Shown piece after piece: positions 42,597 through 51,165 of a DNA stretch of 64,000 nucleotides. Below the pieces are notes generated by a model, which searched no databases, was not told where the DNA came from, and was given only the letters and a program-made list of their open reading frames with translations. Each line of letters begins with the position of its first letter. Position 1 is the first letter of the stretch. The DNA is from Virgibacillus sp. MSP4-1 (lineage in GTDB: Bacteria > Bacillota > Bacilli > Bacillales > Alkalibacillaceae): the NCBI RefSeq assembly GCF_010092505.1, contig NZ_CP048021.1, positions 372,001-436,000 on the forward strand. Reading direction: 5' to 3'. A program made the position numbers and the translations under genes.

Positions 42597-42645
42597 AAAT
42601 AGCCCCTCAAGGCATGGTAGAACACTAGGGGGGCTATTTTTTATG
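42597..42645 (+). terminator. Rho-independent terminator
   Basis: AAATAGCCCC / GGGGCTATTT 10-bp stem with a 23-nt loop and a run of T; ends the amidohydrolase operon. Between it and 42774 I see only the probable cdaR promoter region. Confidence 0.82.
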
Positions 42646-42774
42646 TTCACTTCAAATCAACGACCCTGATACAGGGTTACAATCATTAAGAGGTTTTATC
42701 CACATCCATGCAGGCAGGATTTTTCGGTTTTTTGTTCAAATAGATAAGATAAAGATTTAAACGGAGGTGAATCT

Positions 42775-43896
42775 ATGCAGCTTCTCCCTGAACTTGCCAA
42801 TAAAATCATATATGAGGTTCGTGTTATCCTAAACGAAAATCTGATTGTAGTAAATGAAAATGGTACGATTGTTGCCTCTACTGATGAAAGTCGTATAGGG
42901 AGCTTTCATGAAGGAGCTAGAAACGTAGTCAAGACTGGAGAGAAATTGTATATCACACCTGAGCGAGTGAAGGAATTAAAAGGTACAAAGCCAGGAATTA
43001 ATTTACCTGTGAAGTTTGGTCATAAGGTTATTGGGGTTATCGGAATTACAGGTAATCCAGGTGAAGTTGAACCTTATGCTGATTTACTGAGGAAAATGAC
43101 AGAATTAATCATTCAGGAATCCTATCATTTGGAACAAAAAGAGTGGGAGAAAAGAGGTCTGGAAGCTTATTTTTATGAGTGGATTTTTGCAAGGGAAGTA
43201 GATGAAGATTTCATTCATAGAGGGCAGATGCTAGGCATATCAATTGGCAATCCCTATATGTGTATTTTGATTCAGGTACATACAGAAAATGAGATTCCGG
43301 AACTTCATATGGAATCAAATATTATGAATTGGTTTCAAAGTCAGTTTCCGAATGGTGGGGAAGATTTCCTCATCCGCTGGGGAAAAGGAAGATTTCTATT
43401 AGTAAAAAATAAAACTCCTGAAGTGAAAAAGGAATTTTTAACGTATCATTTTGATCGATGGAGGCGTTATTTTCTAAACCATTATCAATGTGTGCTTTCA
43501 TTTGGAGTCAGCAAGTCCGTCGCCAAATTATATATCAATCAAGTATATACAGAGGCTGAGAAGGCTTTACAGGCTTCCGGAAAAAAAGGAGAAATATTAT
43601 TTTATGAAGATTTACAATTGGATATTATTCTTTCCGAAGCCTGTGAGCAGGCACAAGGGGAATTCGTATCAAGGACTCTTCAAAACGTATTAGATAATGC
43701 AGAACTACAGGATACTTTGGTAGCTTATTTACTTCAAAATCAATCGATTAAAGAAACCTCAAAAAAATTACACATACACACCAATACCCTCCATTACCGA
43801 CTTAAACAAATCACCGAACTCACAGGACTGGACCCGAAAAACACAAAAGGAGCCACATTATTTTATGTGGCACTTCATATTATCGGAAAAGTATAG
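42775..43896 (+). CDS. CdaR-type transcription regulator (sugar diacid recognition domain, PucR HTH)
   Basis: The 373-residue protein has an N-terminal sugar-diacid-recognition domain (about 5-135, with IVVNENGTIVASTDESRIG), a central GGDEF-like/PucR linker domain and a C-terminal HTH_30 (LLQNQSIKETSKKLHIHTNTLHYRLKQI, 315-345). CdaR-family activators respond to sugar diacids or glycolate/glycerate-type acids. In B. subtilis a homologue (ysfB) adjoins the GlcD/GlcF genes, and here too the gene is convergent with glcF with only three bases between the stop codons. It is a likely regulator of the glcDF operon. AACGGAGGTGA precedes the ATG. Confidence 0.88.
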   Translation: MQLLPELANKIIYEVRVILNENLIVVNENGTIVASTDESRIGSFHEGARNVVKTGEKLYITPERVKELKGTKPGINLPVKFGHKVIGVIGITGNPGEVEPYADLLRKMTELIIQESYHLEQKEWEKRGLEAYFYEWIFAREVDEDFIHRGQMLGISIGNPYMCILIQVHTENEIPELHMESNIMNWFQSQFPNGGEDFLIRWGKGRFLLVKNKTPEVKKEFLTYHFDRWRRYFLNHYQCVLSFGVSKSVAKLYINQVYTEAEKALQASGKKGEILFYEDLQLDIILSEACEQAQGEFVSRTLQNVLDNAELQDTLVAYLLQNQSIKETSKKLHIHTNTLHYRLKQITELTGLDPKNTKGATLFYVALHIIGKV

Positions 43897-43899
43897 TGT

Positions 43900-45249
43900 T
43901 TACCCGGCATGTTCCTTGTTGCGATATTCATAGGCATCAAGTAAATAATCAGCAATATGGACTGCTTTTATTTGATAAGCCAATCCTTCCTTTTCAATGC
44001 CCATTTTCATTTGCAAAAGGCATCCCGGGTTGGCCGTAACAATGACATTTGCTTGAGTATCCTGTGTCTGCTTCATTTTATAGTCTAATATTTGCATAGA
44101 CATTTCGGTTTGTACCAGATTATAGATCCCGGCAGATCCACAGCATCGACTGGCATCTTTCATTTCTACATAATCTGCTCCCTGAATACTCTGAAGCAAC
44201 TTTCTTGGTTCCATAAATGTATTCTGCCCGTTTTTTAAATGACAGGAATCCTGATAAGTGACAATTTGCTGGGGGAGTTCCAATGGCTGCTTATGAAAAT
44301 CCATTTCAATCAACAGACTGGAAATATCTTTTATTTTACGATCAAAGGATGCCGCTCGATCCTTCCAGTCCTCTTCATTCTTTAAAAGGTGGTGATAGTC
44401 GTTTAGAAAAGCTCCGCACCCGCCAGCATTGGTAATAATATAATCAACATTAAGCTGTTCAAAAGCTTTAATGTTTTTCTTAGCCATTTCTTTTGCCTGT
44501 TGCTTTTCCCCGCTATGTCCATGCAGCGCACCGCAGCAGATCTGGTCATTAGGAATAACAACTTCACACCCGGCGTATTGTAAAAGTTTTGTGGTTGACT
44601 GATTGGTAGATGAAAAGAGAGAATCCATTAAACACCCTGTAAAAAACGCCACTCTTTTCTTATTGTTCTTATTGCCGGATAGAGGCATGAGAACGTTATT
44701 TCGGTCCTTAGCCGTTTTCATTTTTGATACCATAGGAAGGGATTTTTCCATAAGCCTGAGTGCAGATGGGAGAATTTTTGTTAATTTTAATTTATGTACG
44801 AGCTTTTGGATTTTGGACTTTTGATAGAATCGTAGTAGCCTTGCAAGTCTTCTTAAACGCTTTGGCTTGGGAAACAGACCCTTAAAAGCGATTTTTCTTA
44901 TTATTCTTTTGAGGAGGGGTGGTTTTTGGTTTTGATAAATAATATCCCTTGCTTCTTCCAGTAAATGTCCATATTGAACCCCTGATGGACATACAGGTTC
45001 ACAGGCTCGACAGCCAAGGCACATATCAAGCGAATTTTTTACTTCTTCATCTGGTTCAATGTCACCATCCACGACTCCTTTCATTAATGCGATGCGTCCT
45101 CTTGGGGAATGGGCTTCATCTTCCCCGGTCTCAATATAGGTGGGACAGCTCGGCAGGCAAAACCCGCACTTCATGCAATTGAGAATTTCGTCATAGTCCA
45201 TTCTCTGTTGGAACTCTTCCTGAATTCTAGTTTTCTCCTGCGTATTCAC
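43900..45249 (-). CDS. glcF: Glycolate oxidase iron-sulfur subunit
   Basis: The 449-residue protein has two [4Fe-4S] ferredoxin-type motifs near the N-terminus (CMKCGFCLPSCPTY and CLGCRACEPVCPSG) and two CCG domains (ICCGALHGHSG and SRCCGSAGIYN) that bind additional redox groups. This is the GlcF/YsfD layout. It passes electrons from the flavoprotein GlcD to the membrane quinone pool during 2-hydroxyacid oxidation (glycolate or lactate-like substrates). The gene overlaps glcD by 23 nt, indicating coupled translation. Confidence 0.92.
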   Translation of the reverse strand: MNTQEKTRIQEEFQQRMDYDEILNCMKCGFCLPSCPTYIETGEDEAHSPRGRIALMKGVVDGDIEPDEEVKNSLDMCLGCRACEPVCPSGVQYGHLLEEARDIIYQNQKPPLLKRIIRKIAFKGLFPKPKRLRRLARLLRFYQKSKIQKLVHKLKLTKILPSALRLMEKSLPMVSKMKTAKDRNNVLMPLSGNKNNKKRVAFFTGCLMDSLFSSTNQSTTKLLQYAGCEVVIPNDQICCGALHGHSGEKQQAKEMAKKNIKAFEQLNVDYIITNAGGCGAFLNDYHHLLKNEEDWKDRAASFDRKIKDISSLLIEMDFHKQPLELPQQIVTYQDSCHLKNGQNTFMEPRKLLQSIQGADYVEMKDASRCCGSAGIYNLVQTEMSMQILDYKMKQTQDTQANVIVTANPGCLLQMKMGIEKEGLAYQIKAVHIADYLLDAYEYRNKEHAG

Positions 45250-46657
45250 GATTAATCACCACTCTTTTTGGATTATGATTGATAAACATCTTACCAGGAT
45301 TCATGATCTGATTAGGGTCAAGGGACAATTTTAGCTGTTTCATCGCATTCAATCCGGTTTCTCCTAATTTTAAATGAAGGTATGGAGATTTCATGGCTCC
45401 TACTCCGTGTTCTCCTGTAATAGTTCCACCTAATTCAACAGCTTTTTTAAAAATTTCCTCAAAGGCTTTTTCCACACGCTCAATTTCTGCTTCATTTCGG
45501 ACATCGGTTAAGCAAGTAGGATGTAAATTTCCGTCGCCGGCATGGCCAAAAGTACAAATGTAAAGTTTATACTTTTGGGCGATATCATTAATAGCCTTAA
45601 CCATATTCGCAATTTCAGATCGAGGGACAGTAGCATCTTCAAGGATAGTGGTAGGTTTTAAACGGGAAAGAGCAGAAAGAGCTGCACGTCTAGCTGTAGT
45701 GAGGGCCTCAGCCTCTTCGTTCGTTTGAGCAATGGTAACGTCAAATGCTTGATTTTGCTTGCAAATGGAGGATATGTCGTAAATGTCTTTTTCAACCTTA
45801 TGGGGATCTCCATCTTGTTCAATGAGCAATACAGCCTTTGCATGTGTCGGTAAACCAACTTTCGAAAAATCCTCAACAACTTTAATGGTAGGCTGATCTA
45901 AAAATTCTAGTGTTGCAGGAATGATTTTATGAGAAATAATTGCAGAGACGGCTTCAGCAGCCATTTGAATATCTTCAAATAAGGCAAGGGCTGTCTTTTT
46001 GGTTTGTGGAAGAGGCAAGAGCTTTAATGTTGCTTCAGTAATAATGCCGAGTGTACCTTCTGATCCAACTAACAAGCGTGTTAAGTCATATCCAGCAACG
46101 TCCTTGGCTAATTTGCCTCCTGTACGAATAATATCTCCATTTGGAAGTACAGCCTCTAAACCAAGAACATAATCCCTGGTAACCCCATATTTTAATCCAC
46201 GAAGGCCTCCTGAGTTTTCATTGATATTTCCGCCGATTTGCGAGACTTTTAGTGAACCTGGGTCTGGTGGATAAAAAAGCCCTCTTTCCTCCACTTGGTT
46301 GATAATTTCCTGTGTAATTACGCCTGGCTGTGTCGTAATGGTTAAATTCTCTTCATCAATCTCAAGAATTTTGTTCATGTTTTTCAAAAGCAGGACAATA
46401 CCGCCTTCCAATGGCGTTGTACCCGCGCTGAGGTTGGTCCCTGATCCTCGGGGCACAAGCGGAATTTTATAATGATTACATATCTTTATTATTTGTGATA
46501 TATCATCTGTATTGTTTGGAGCGATAACAGCATCCGGCATGGACTGAAACTGTGGAGTTGCGTCGTAGGAGTATACAAGTTTATGGGTGTAGGAGTCCAT
46601 ATAATTGTGTTCTCCTACAATTTTCAATAATTCCTGTTTGATTTTTTCAGGTAACAT
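45227..46657 (-). CDS. glcD: FAD-linked glycolate/2-hydroxyacid oxidase subunit
   Basis: The 476-residue flavoprotein has a FAD_binding_4 domain (PRGSGTNLSAGTTPLEGG near 70, GGLRGLKYGVTRDYVLG, LLVGSEGTLGIITEAT) and the FAD-oxidase C-terminal domain with FGHAGDGNLHP and TGEHGVGAMKSP. It oxidises a 2-hydroxyacid (glycolate or D-lactate-type) with FAD. It works with GlcF, whose gene overlaps it. AAAGGAG precedes the ATG. The closest B. subtilis arrangement is ysfC-ysfD. A role in using glycolate from dephosphorylated phosphoglycolate is likely by family. Confidence 0.93.
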   Translation of the reverse strand: MLPEKIKQELLKIVGEHNYMDSYTHKLVYSYDATPQFQSMPDAVIAPNNTDDISQIIKICNHYKIPLVPRGSGTNLSAGTTPLEGGIVLLLKNMNKILEIDEENLTITTQPGVITQEIINQVEERGLFYPPDPGSLKVSQIGGNINENSGGLRGLKYGVTRDYVLGLEAVLPNGDIIRTGGKLAKDVAGYDLTRLLVGSEGTLGIITEATLKLLPLPQTKKTALALFEDIQMAAEAVSAIISHKIIPATLEFLDQPTIKVVEDFSKVGLPTHAKAVLLIEQDGDPHKVEKDIYDISSICKQNQAFDVTIAQTNEEAEALTTARRAALSALSRLKPTTILEDATVPRSEIANMVKAINDIAQKYKLYICTFGHAGDGNLHPTCLTDVRNEAEIERVEKAFEEIFKKAVELGGTITGEHGVGAMKSPYLHLKLGETGLNAMKQLKLSLDPNQIMNPGKMFINHNPKRVVINREYAGEN

Positions 46658-46804
46658 GAAATTACTCCTTTGTTTATCGTAGTACTTTTATTGTATTAAA
46701 TAGGCGGAAGGATATTAATGTGTCATTGTACAGAAATGAAGATACAGGGGGAGAGCTTTTTTGTACATTTGCCTAAGTAATAAGATTCGTATGTTTGGAT
46801 AAAA

Positions 46805-46849
46805 AACCCGCTATTCCATAACTTTAAAGCAGTTAAGGAATAGCGGGTT
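46805..46849 (-). terminator. Bidirectional terminator
   Basis: AACCCGCTATTCC / GGAATAGCGGGTT 13-bp stem with a 19-nt loop; on the minus strand a run of T follows. It ends the SMR operon behind repeat B. Confidence 0.85.
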
Positions 46850-46900
46850 GCGTGTGAAACATTCTGTGAAACAAGATTTTTCGGGGCGTGACAGGCACCC
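46850..46900 (-). repeat. Dispersed repeat B, copy 2 (3'-UTR type)
   Basis: Minus strand: the stop codon TAG of the SMR gene is directly followed by GGTGCCTGTCACGCCCCG and GAAAAATCTTGTTTCACAG, ending in GTTTCACACGC next to the terminator. It is near-identical to the copy at 49698. Confidence 0.82.
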
Positions 46901-47211
46901 TACGAAATCAGCTTCAGCCCGACTGCTGAAGACAGGATCATTGTAATAAACAAAATTCGTTTCCATTCCCGGGGCTCCCCATAGATGATCATGCCCATTA
47001 CCGTAGATCCCACAGTTCCGATTCCTGTCCAGACGCCGTAAACGGTAGCCATGGATAACGTTCGCATGGCAAACCCGAGGAGTGTCAGACTAAAGCCAAA
47101 GGTAACGATAAGAATAACTAACGCATCCCATTTTTTTTCGGCTAATCGCTTTAAATTCAGTACGCCTATGACTTCACAAATTCCTGCTATAATAATTGCA
47201 AACCATGCCAT
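46900..47211 (-). CDS. SMR-family efflux protein (second partner)
   Basis: This 103-residue, four-helix small multidrug resistance protein has the catalytic Glu in helix 1 (IIAGICEVIGVLNLKRLAE, Glu 14) and the ATVYGVWTGIGTVGSTV helix-3 signature. The start abuts the stop of the upstream SMR gene, an arrangement typical of heterodimeric SMR pairs (YkkCD, EbrAB). The pair would export cationic compounds with proton antiport. Its stop codon TAG is shared with the first base of repeat B. A TetR gene heads the operon. Confidence 0.9.
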   Translation of the reverse strand: MAWFAIIIAGICEVIGVLNLKRLAEKKWDALVILIVTFGFSLTLLGFAMRTLSMATVYGVWTGIGTVGSTVMGMIIYGEPREWKRILFITMILSSAVGLKLIS

Positions 47212-47571
47212 TTATGCTGTCTCCTTTGTTTCTGAAGATTCATTTGGTTCATTTGAAATTTGTTTTAATCCGATCACTCCAATAAGAAGAGTACTGATTA
47301 ATAGAATTTTTAATAGATTAAATGGTTCTCCGTATACCAAAATTTCCACCAGTACCGTTCCTGCTGTTCCAAGACCTGCAAAGACAGCATAAAGCGTTCC
47401 TACAGGGAGGCGTTTGGCAGAGAGTGGTAGAAGGATAAAGGTTGTTATAATGGCAATGATGGTAAACGTCCATTCGATGGTATTTCCTGAATGTTTCAAT
47501 CCGGCCACCCAGAATACTTCGAAACAGGAGGCTAATAGGACGTAAATCCAGTATCTGTTCATGTGTGTCAC
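47212..47571 (-). CDS. SMR-family efflux protein (first partner)
   Basis: The 119-residue, four-helix SMR protein has the conserved Glu in helix 1 (LLASCFEVFWVAGLKHS, Glu 18) and helix 3 GTLYAVFAGLGTAGTVLVEI. It sits between the TetR gene (4-nt overlap) and the second SMR gene (no gap), so all three form one operon. Paired SMR proteins act as antiparallel heterodimers. The C-terminal extension (QISNEPNESSETKETA) is polar and longer than usual. The substrate is unknown; TetR control points to inducible efflux. Confidence 0.9.
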   Translation of the reverse strand: MTHMNRYWIYVLLASCFEVFWVAGLKHSGNTIEWTFTIIAIITTFILLPLSAKRLPVGTLYAVFAGLGTAGTVLVEILVYGEPFNLLKILLISTLLIGVIGLKQISNEPNESSETKETA

Positions 47572-48164
47572 TCCTTATCTGATGATGCTATTCCTCGCCA
47601 ATAAATGGGGAAGGAAACGTTAACCCGTTCAAAAAATTCGTTTTTTCCGGTAAACAGAAGCTCAATGACCACTCCATCCACCAGCGTTATATAGGCGAGA
47701 GCAGCCTGGTAACTGTCTACGCCGGTAAGCTCACCGTTTTTCTGGTGATGCTTCATGAGTTTGACCAGAAGTCGCTGCATTCGGGCAATAAAGGCATTCA
47801 CGATTTTAGAGACCTCACCTCTAAAATGCCAGGGTGGGAAAAAGCACATTCGGAATAATAGTTTTGCTGTATCAGATTGATAGAATCTATCATCGATATA
47901 ATCAAAAAATCCCAGCAATTTATCTTTGATCGGCTTTTGCCCTGATGATTGAAAATAAGAGAGAATATTTCTTCTTTCCAGACGAAATACATACCTCACC
48001 ACAGTAAGAAATAAGTCGTCCTTCCCCTTGTAATGGGAGTAAATAGTTGACTTTTTAATTCCTGTTTCCTTGGCAATTTCGCTTAAGGAAGCACCTTCAT
48101 ACCCATGCCTGGCAAAATGGGAAAGGGCAACGTTACGAATATTTTCTGCACTCACTCGTTTCAC
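47568..48164 (-). CDS. TetR-family transcriptional repressor
   Basis: The 198-residue protein has an N-terminal TetR helix-turn-helix (SHFARHGYEGASLSEIAKETGIKKSTIYSHYKGKDDLF, about 14-50) and a helical ligand-binding C-terminal domain. Start is GTG, with the operator-like palindrome ACCGTTCGGT seven bases upstream, over the ribosome-binding region, which suits autorepression. It overlaps the first SMR gene by 4 nt and most likely represses the efflux operon until a drug-like ligand binds. Confidence 0.9.
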   Translation of the reverse strand: MKRVSAENIRNVALSHFARHGYEGASLSEIAKETGIKKSTIYSHYKGKDDLFLTVVRYVFRLERRNILSYFQSSGQKPIKDKLLGFFDYIDDRFYQSDTAKLLFRMCFFPPWHFRGEVSKIVNAFIARMQRLLVKLMKHHQKNGELTGVDSYQAALAYITLVDGVVIELLFTGKNEFFERVNVSFPIYWRGIASSDKE

Positions 48165-48170
48165 CTACCT

Positions 48171-48180
48171 ACCGTTCGGT
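48171..48180 (-). promoter_or_regulatory. Candidate TetR operator
   Basis: ACCGTTCGGT is a 4+4 inverted repeat, extended by ACCTACC, directly ahead of the tetR start codon. The position over the translation-initiation region is what one expects for autoregulation. By-eye only. Confidence 0.55.
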
Positions 48181-48449
48181 CGCCTTATTTTCTCACAGGA
48201 TATTTGCAAAGTCAATGTGCTTGTTTTAGGTGATTTGGTGGGGGACGTTTTGAACCAAAATGTAAGGCATTTTGCAATCATAATTGTATAACTAGTTGAG
48301 GAAATTTTAGTTCAATTAACCTAAATATGGTAAAATAAGTTGAAGGACGTTGTTTAACTAACGGCGGGGGCAGGATTTATTATCAATGTTGTCGATGAAA
48401 AATGGAGATTAAGGAACATCCAACTAATAGATAACAAAGGTGGATAGTA

Positions 48450-49097
48450 ATGGAAGAGATCTTAAATGATATAGCCAAATTGGTCAGTAGTAAGGAAAAG
48501 AGAGTTATAATCGGTATTTCGGGTCATGGTGCTTCCGGAAAGACAACGTTCGCAAATAACCTTATAAAACGATTAGGGCTAAGTAATATAAATTATATAA
48601 ATACTGACCCATATATAATTGGCTCCTCTAATATAAGGAAGTACGCTGTTATTGATTACGAATATAAGAATAAAACTCATCACTATAAGATGACAGCTTG
48701 TCACCCAGGTGCTCATCATATATCAGCCTTAGAACGAGATATTCAAATGATTAGAGATGGTTTAGATATTTACACAATAGTGACTGATTATAAGAAGAGT
48801 GATTTTATTTCTTCCGATAATAAAGTAAATATTGTAGAAGGCATGAGTGTTGCATTTATTAATCCAGACTTATTTGATTTAAAAGTTTACTTATATACGG
48901 ATGGAGAAACCGAATTTATGAGAAGGTCTAGTCGTGATGTTACTGAAAGAGGAGTAAATATAAACTTTTTAAGACAATCTCATGAAGAGCGTAGAATTCA
49001 ATATGAATTATTTATGCATCCTTACCATGAAAATTTTGATATTGTATTAAAAACTTCCAATGAAAGGTGTTTTTTGGAAAAGGATGATTTGAATTAA
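48450..49097 (+). CDS. Uridine-kinase-like P-loop kinase
   Basis: The 215-residue protein has a P-loop GISGHGASGKTT (Walker A, residues 22-33) and a layout like uridine kinase/phosphoribulokinase: an acidic NINYINTDPYIIG strand and NIVEGMSVAFINPDLFDLKVYLYTDGE. It would phosphorylate a small molecule, perhaps a nucleoside or sugar, in the cytosol. The ATG has AAAGGTGG upstream. It stands alone between tetR and a VOC gene. The substrate is unknown. Confidence 0.82.
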   Translation: MEEILNDIAKLVSSKEKRVIIGISGHGASGKTTFANNLIKRLGLSNINYINTDPYIIGSSNIRKYAVIDYEYKNKTHHYKMTACHPGAHHISALERDIQMIRDGLDIYTIVTDYKKSDFISSDNKVNIVEGMSVAFINPDLFDLKVYLYTDGETEFMRRSSRDVTERGVNINFLRQSHEERRIQYELFMHPYHENFDIVLKTSNERCFLEKDDLN

Positions 49098-49176
49098 GTA
49101 GGTTAAATTCAATATTTTAGCAGCAGGTTTTTTGTTTATAGTCACAAATACTTTGAAAATATAGGAGGTAAAATCT

Positions 49177-49566
49177 ATGGAGATTATCGTGACGAGTATT
49201 TTTGTGGAGGATCAAGACAAGGCGTTGGAGTTTTATACGGAAACACTGGGGTTCGTAAAAAAGCATGACGTTCCAGCGGGAGAATTCAGGTGGATAGCAC
49301 TTGTTTCTCCGGAAAATGAAGAAGGTACGGAGCTTGTACTCGAACCCAATGACCATCCAGCGGCTAAAGAATATCAGGAGAAGTTATTTGCGGATGGCAT
49401 TCCAGTAACTATGTTCGGGGTGGCAGATATTCAAATGGAATACGAGCGACTGAAAAACCTGGGAGTCCGGTTTACGATGGAACCTACAGAAGCAGGGAAT
49501 GTTACCATAGCTGTTTTTGATGATACATGCGGAAACCTTATTCAGATTGCACAGATGAACGCTTGA
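49177..49566 (+). CDS. VOC-family (glyoxalase-like) protein
   Basis: This 129-residue VOC-fold protein opens with IIVTSIFVEDQDKALEFYTETLGFV and ends with FDDTCGNLIQIAQM, the usual position of the last metal-binding Glu/Gln strand. It is closest to the branch that includes PhnB-like and glyoxalase-like proteins of Firmicutes. The ATG lies behind AGGAGGT. The last 40 residues form the second babb module. The substrate is unknown; cytosolic dimer expected. Confidence 0.87.
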   Translation: MEIIVTSIFVEDQDKALEFYTETLGFVKKHDVPAGEFRWIALVSPENEEGTELVLEPNDHPAAKEYQEKLFADGIPVTMFGVADIQMEYERLKNLGVRFTMEPTEAGNVTIAVFDDTCGNLIQIAQMNA

Positions 49567-49660
49567 GGGGTATATGTAGCCGGCAGCAGTCACACCAAAA
49601 ATGCTTCAGTTAAAATGACAAAGAGGAACGGTTAGTAAAAGTATAGAAATATTCATCAGA

Positions 49661-49692
49661 AAAACCGCTATCTGAATCGATAGCGGTTTTTG
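49661..49692. terminator. Bidirectional terminator
   Basis: AAAACCGCTATC / GATAGCGGTTTT 12-bp stem with a 6-nt loop. It serves the VOC gene (+) and the symporter gene (-). Confidence 0.9.
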
Positions 49693-49697
49693 TATCG

Positions 49698-49747
49698 GTG
49701 CGTGAAACATTTTGTGAAACAAGATTATTCGGGGCGTGACAGGCACC
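49698..49747 (-). repeat. Dispersed repeat B, copy 3 (3'-UTR type)
   Basis: Minus strand: stop codon TAG of the symporter gene then GGTGCCTGTCACGCCCCG, GAATAATCTTGTTTCAC, AAAATGTTTCACGCAC, directly before the terminator. Same order as at 46850. Confidence 0.82.
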
Positions 49748-50958
49748 TAATCCTGCTTCTCTGTTTTATTAATAATGGATGTTCCGACAAGGTCGCCGGT
49801 AACGTTAAGTGCTGTACAACCCATGCCTACCAGGGCGTCAATGGCTGTTAACAGGGCAACGGCTTCCATGGATAGGCCTAATTGTGCGAATACCGTAGCA
49901 ATCATAACAATGCCGGCTCCCGGTACACCAGCTGTACCGATGGATACGAGTGTTCCAAGCACGACAATTTGAAGTATGTCAGGGAAGCTTAAGGTCACAC
50001 CCATCACATTGGCGGCAAATACCGCAGAGATGGCGATTCGGATGGCAGCTCCATCCATGTTAACCGTCGCTCCAAACGGCAGGCTGAACCCGTATAAACT
50101 TTTGGATAGCCCTAAGTTTCTGGCCGCATTCAGTGTAAGAGGCAGGGTACCTGAGCTGCTTTGAGTAACAAAAGCAGTGATCATCGGAGTACGTGCCTGC
50201 TTGAAAAATTCACCGATACGAACGTTAAACAGCTTCATGAAGATGATATAAATGACAAGCATGCCTAATAGAGCAAGATACAAGACAAGAACCATGCTTC
50301 CCAATTCCTCCAACGTATTCAGCCCCTGGCTTCCGACCGTATTCGCAATAATGGCGAAAATTCCAATCGGTACATACTGCAAAATCGCCTTCATAATGGT
50401 TAAGGTAGCTTCGTTCAATCCGCTTACAACTTTATATACCTGTTCTCCCAGTTCGCTGTAATCTTTGGTTGAGCGTAAGTAGGAAATGGCAATACCAAAG
50501 GCAAGTGCTGTAAAGATGATTCCAAGCAGGTTCATCTCATTAAATGCGGTCACGATATTTTCAGGTACAATGTTTAAAAGCACACTGACAAAACCGGGAT
50601 TTTCCGGTGTCTCAAACTCTTCAGTTGGAAGAGTCATGCCTGTTCCGGGATTGAAAAGGGTGGCAATTGCCAGGCCAACTGCAATTGCGAAGGCAGATGT
50701 AATCACATAATAAAGAAAAACCTTTCCGCCCATTCTGCCCAGATCCCCAATTTTAGTTTGATTCACCCCGACTATAAGAGTAAATAAAATAAGTGGAATA
50801 ATTAAAAACTTAAGCAAGCGAAGTAACAGGTCTCCGAATGGGGACAGAACGGCCGCATCCGGTCCAAAAATGAAACCGACAATAATACCAAGTATAAGTG
50901 CAACTGTAATCTTTAAAATAAGGGATGCTTCGATATATCCCCGCCATATTGCTTTCAT
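49747..50958 (-). CDS. Dicarboxylate/amino acid:cation symporter (DAACS family)
   Basis: This 403-residue protein is a GltP/GltT/DctA-type symporter with eight membrane helices and two re-entrant loops. The signature FVTQSSSGTLPLTLNAARNLG marks re-entrant loop HP1, and AAIRIAISAVFAAN and GVPGAGIVMIATVFAQ the substrate/cation site; MGCTALNVTGDLVG lies near the end. It takes up glutamate, aspartate or C4-dicarboxylates with Na+ or H+. The stop codon is part of repeat B. AGGGAG precedes the ATG at 50958. Confidence 0.92.
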   Translation of the reverse strand: MKAIWRGYIEASLILKITVALILGIIVGFIFGPDAAVLSPFGDLLLRLLKFLIIPLILFTLIVGVNQTKIGDLGRMGGKVFLYYVITSAFAIAVGLAIATLFNPGTGMTLPTEEFETPENPGFVSVLLNIVPENIVTAFNEMNLLGIIFTALAFGIAISYLRSTKDYSELGEQVYKVVSGLNEATLTIMKAILQYVPIGIFAIIANTVGSQGLNTLEELGSMVLVLYLALLGMLVIYIIFMKLFNVRIGEFFKQARTPMITAFVTQSSSGTLPLTLNAARNLGLSKSLYGFSLPFGATVNMDGAAIRIAISAVFAANVMGVTLSFPDILQIVVLGTLVSIGTAGVPGAGIVMIATVFAQLGLSMEAVALLTAIDALVGMGCTALNVTGDLVGTSIINKTEKQD

Positions 50959-51126
50959 CTTTCTATCTCCCTTCTAAAATAATGTTAATCCTATAAGTTT
51001 ACTAGGAATTATAGAACTCTATGAAAATATAAGGTAAAAAAAGCGTAATGTCAAAACTTTTGCTTTTTTGTCCATCATTATTTACAACAAAAACTTCAAA
51101 ACATGCACAACAGTTGCTTCACGGAA

Positions 51127-51159
51127 AAAACACCATGCGAGCGTTTCACATGGTGTTTT
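51127..51159 (-). terminator. Rho-independent terminator
   Basis: Minus-strand AAAACACCATG / CATGGTGTTTT 11-bp stem with an 11-nt loop and T run, directly after the YeeE-type gene. Confidence 0.85.
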
Positions 51160-51165
51160 CCATAC

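Noticed and set aside
47051-47392. 113-codon plus-strand frame antisense to the SMR genes
   Set aside because: It overlaps two well-supported SMR genes on the other strand and has no ribosome binding site; it is a shadow of them.
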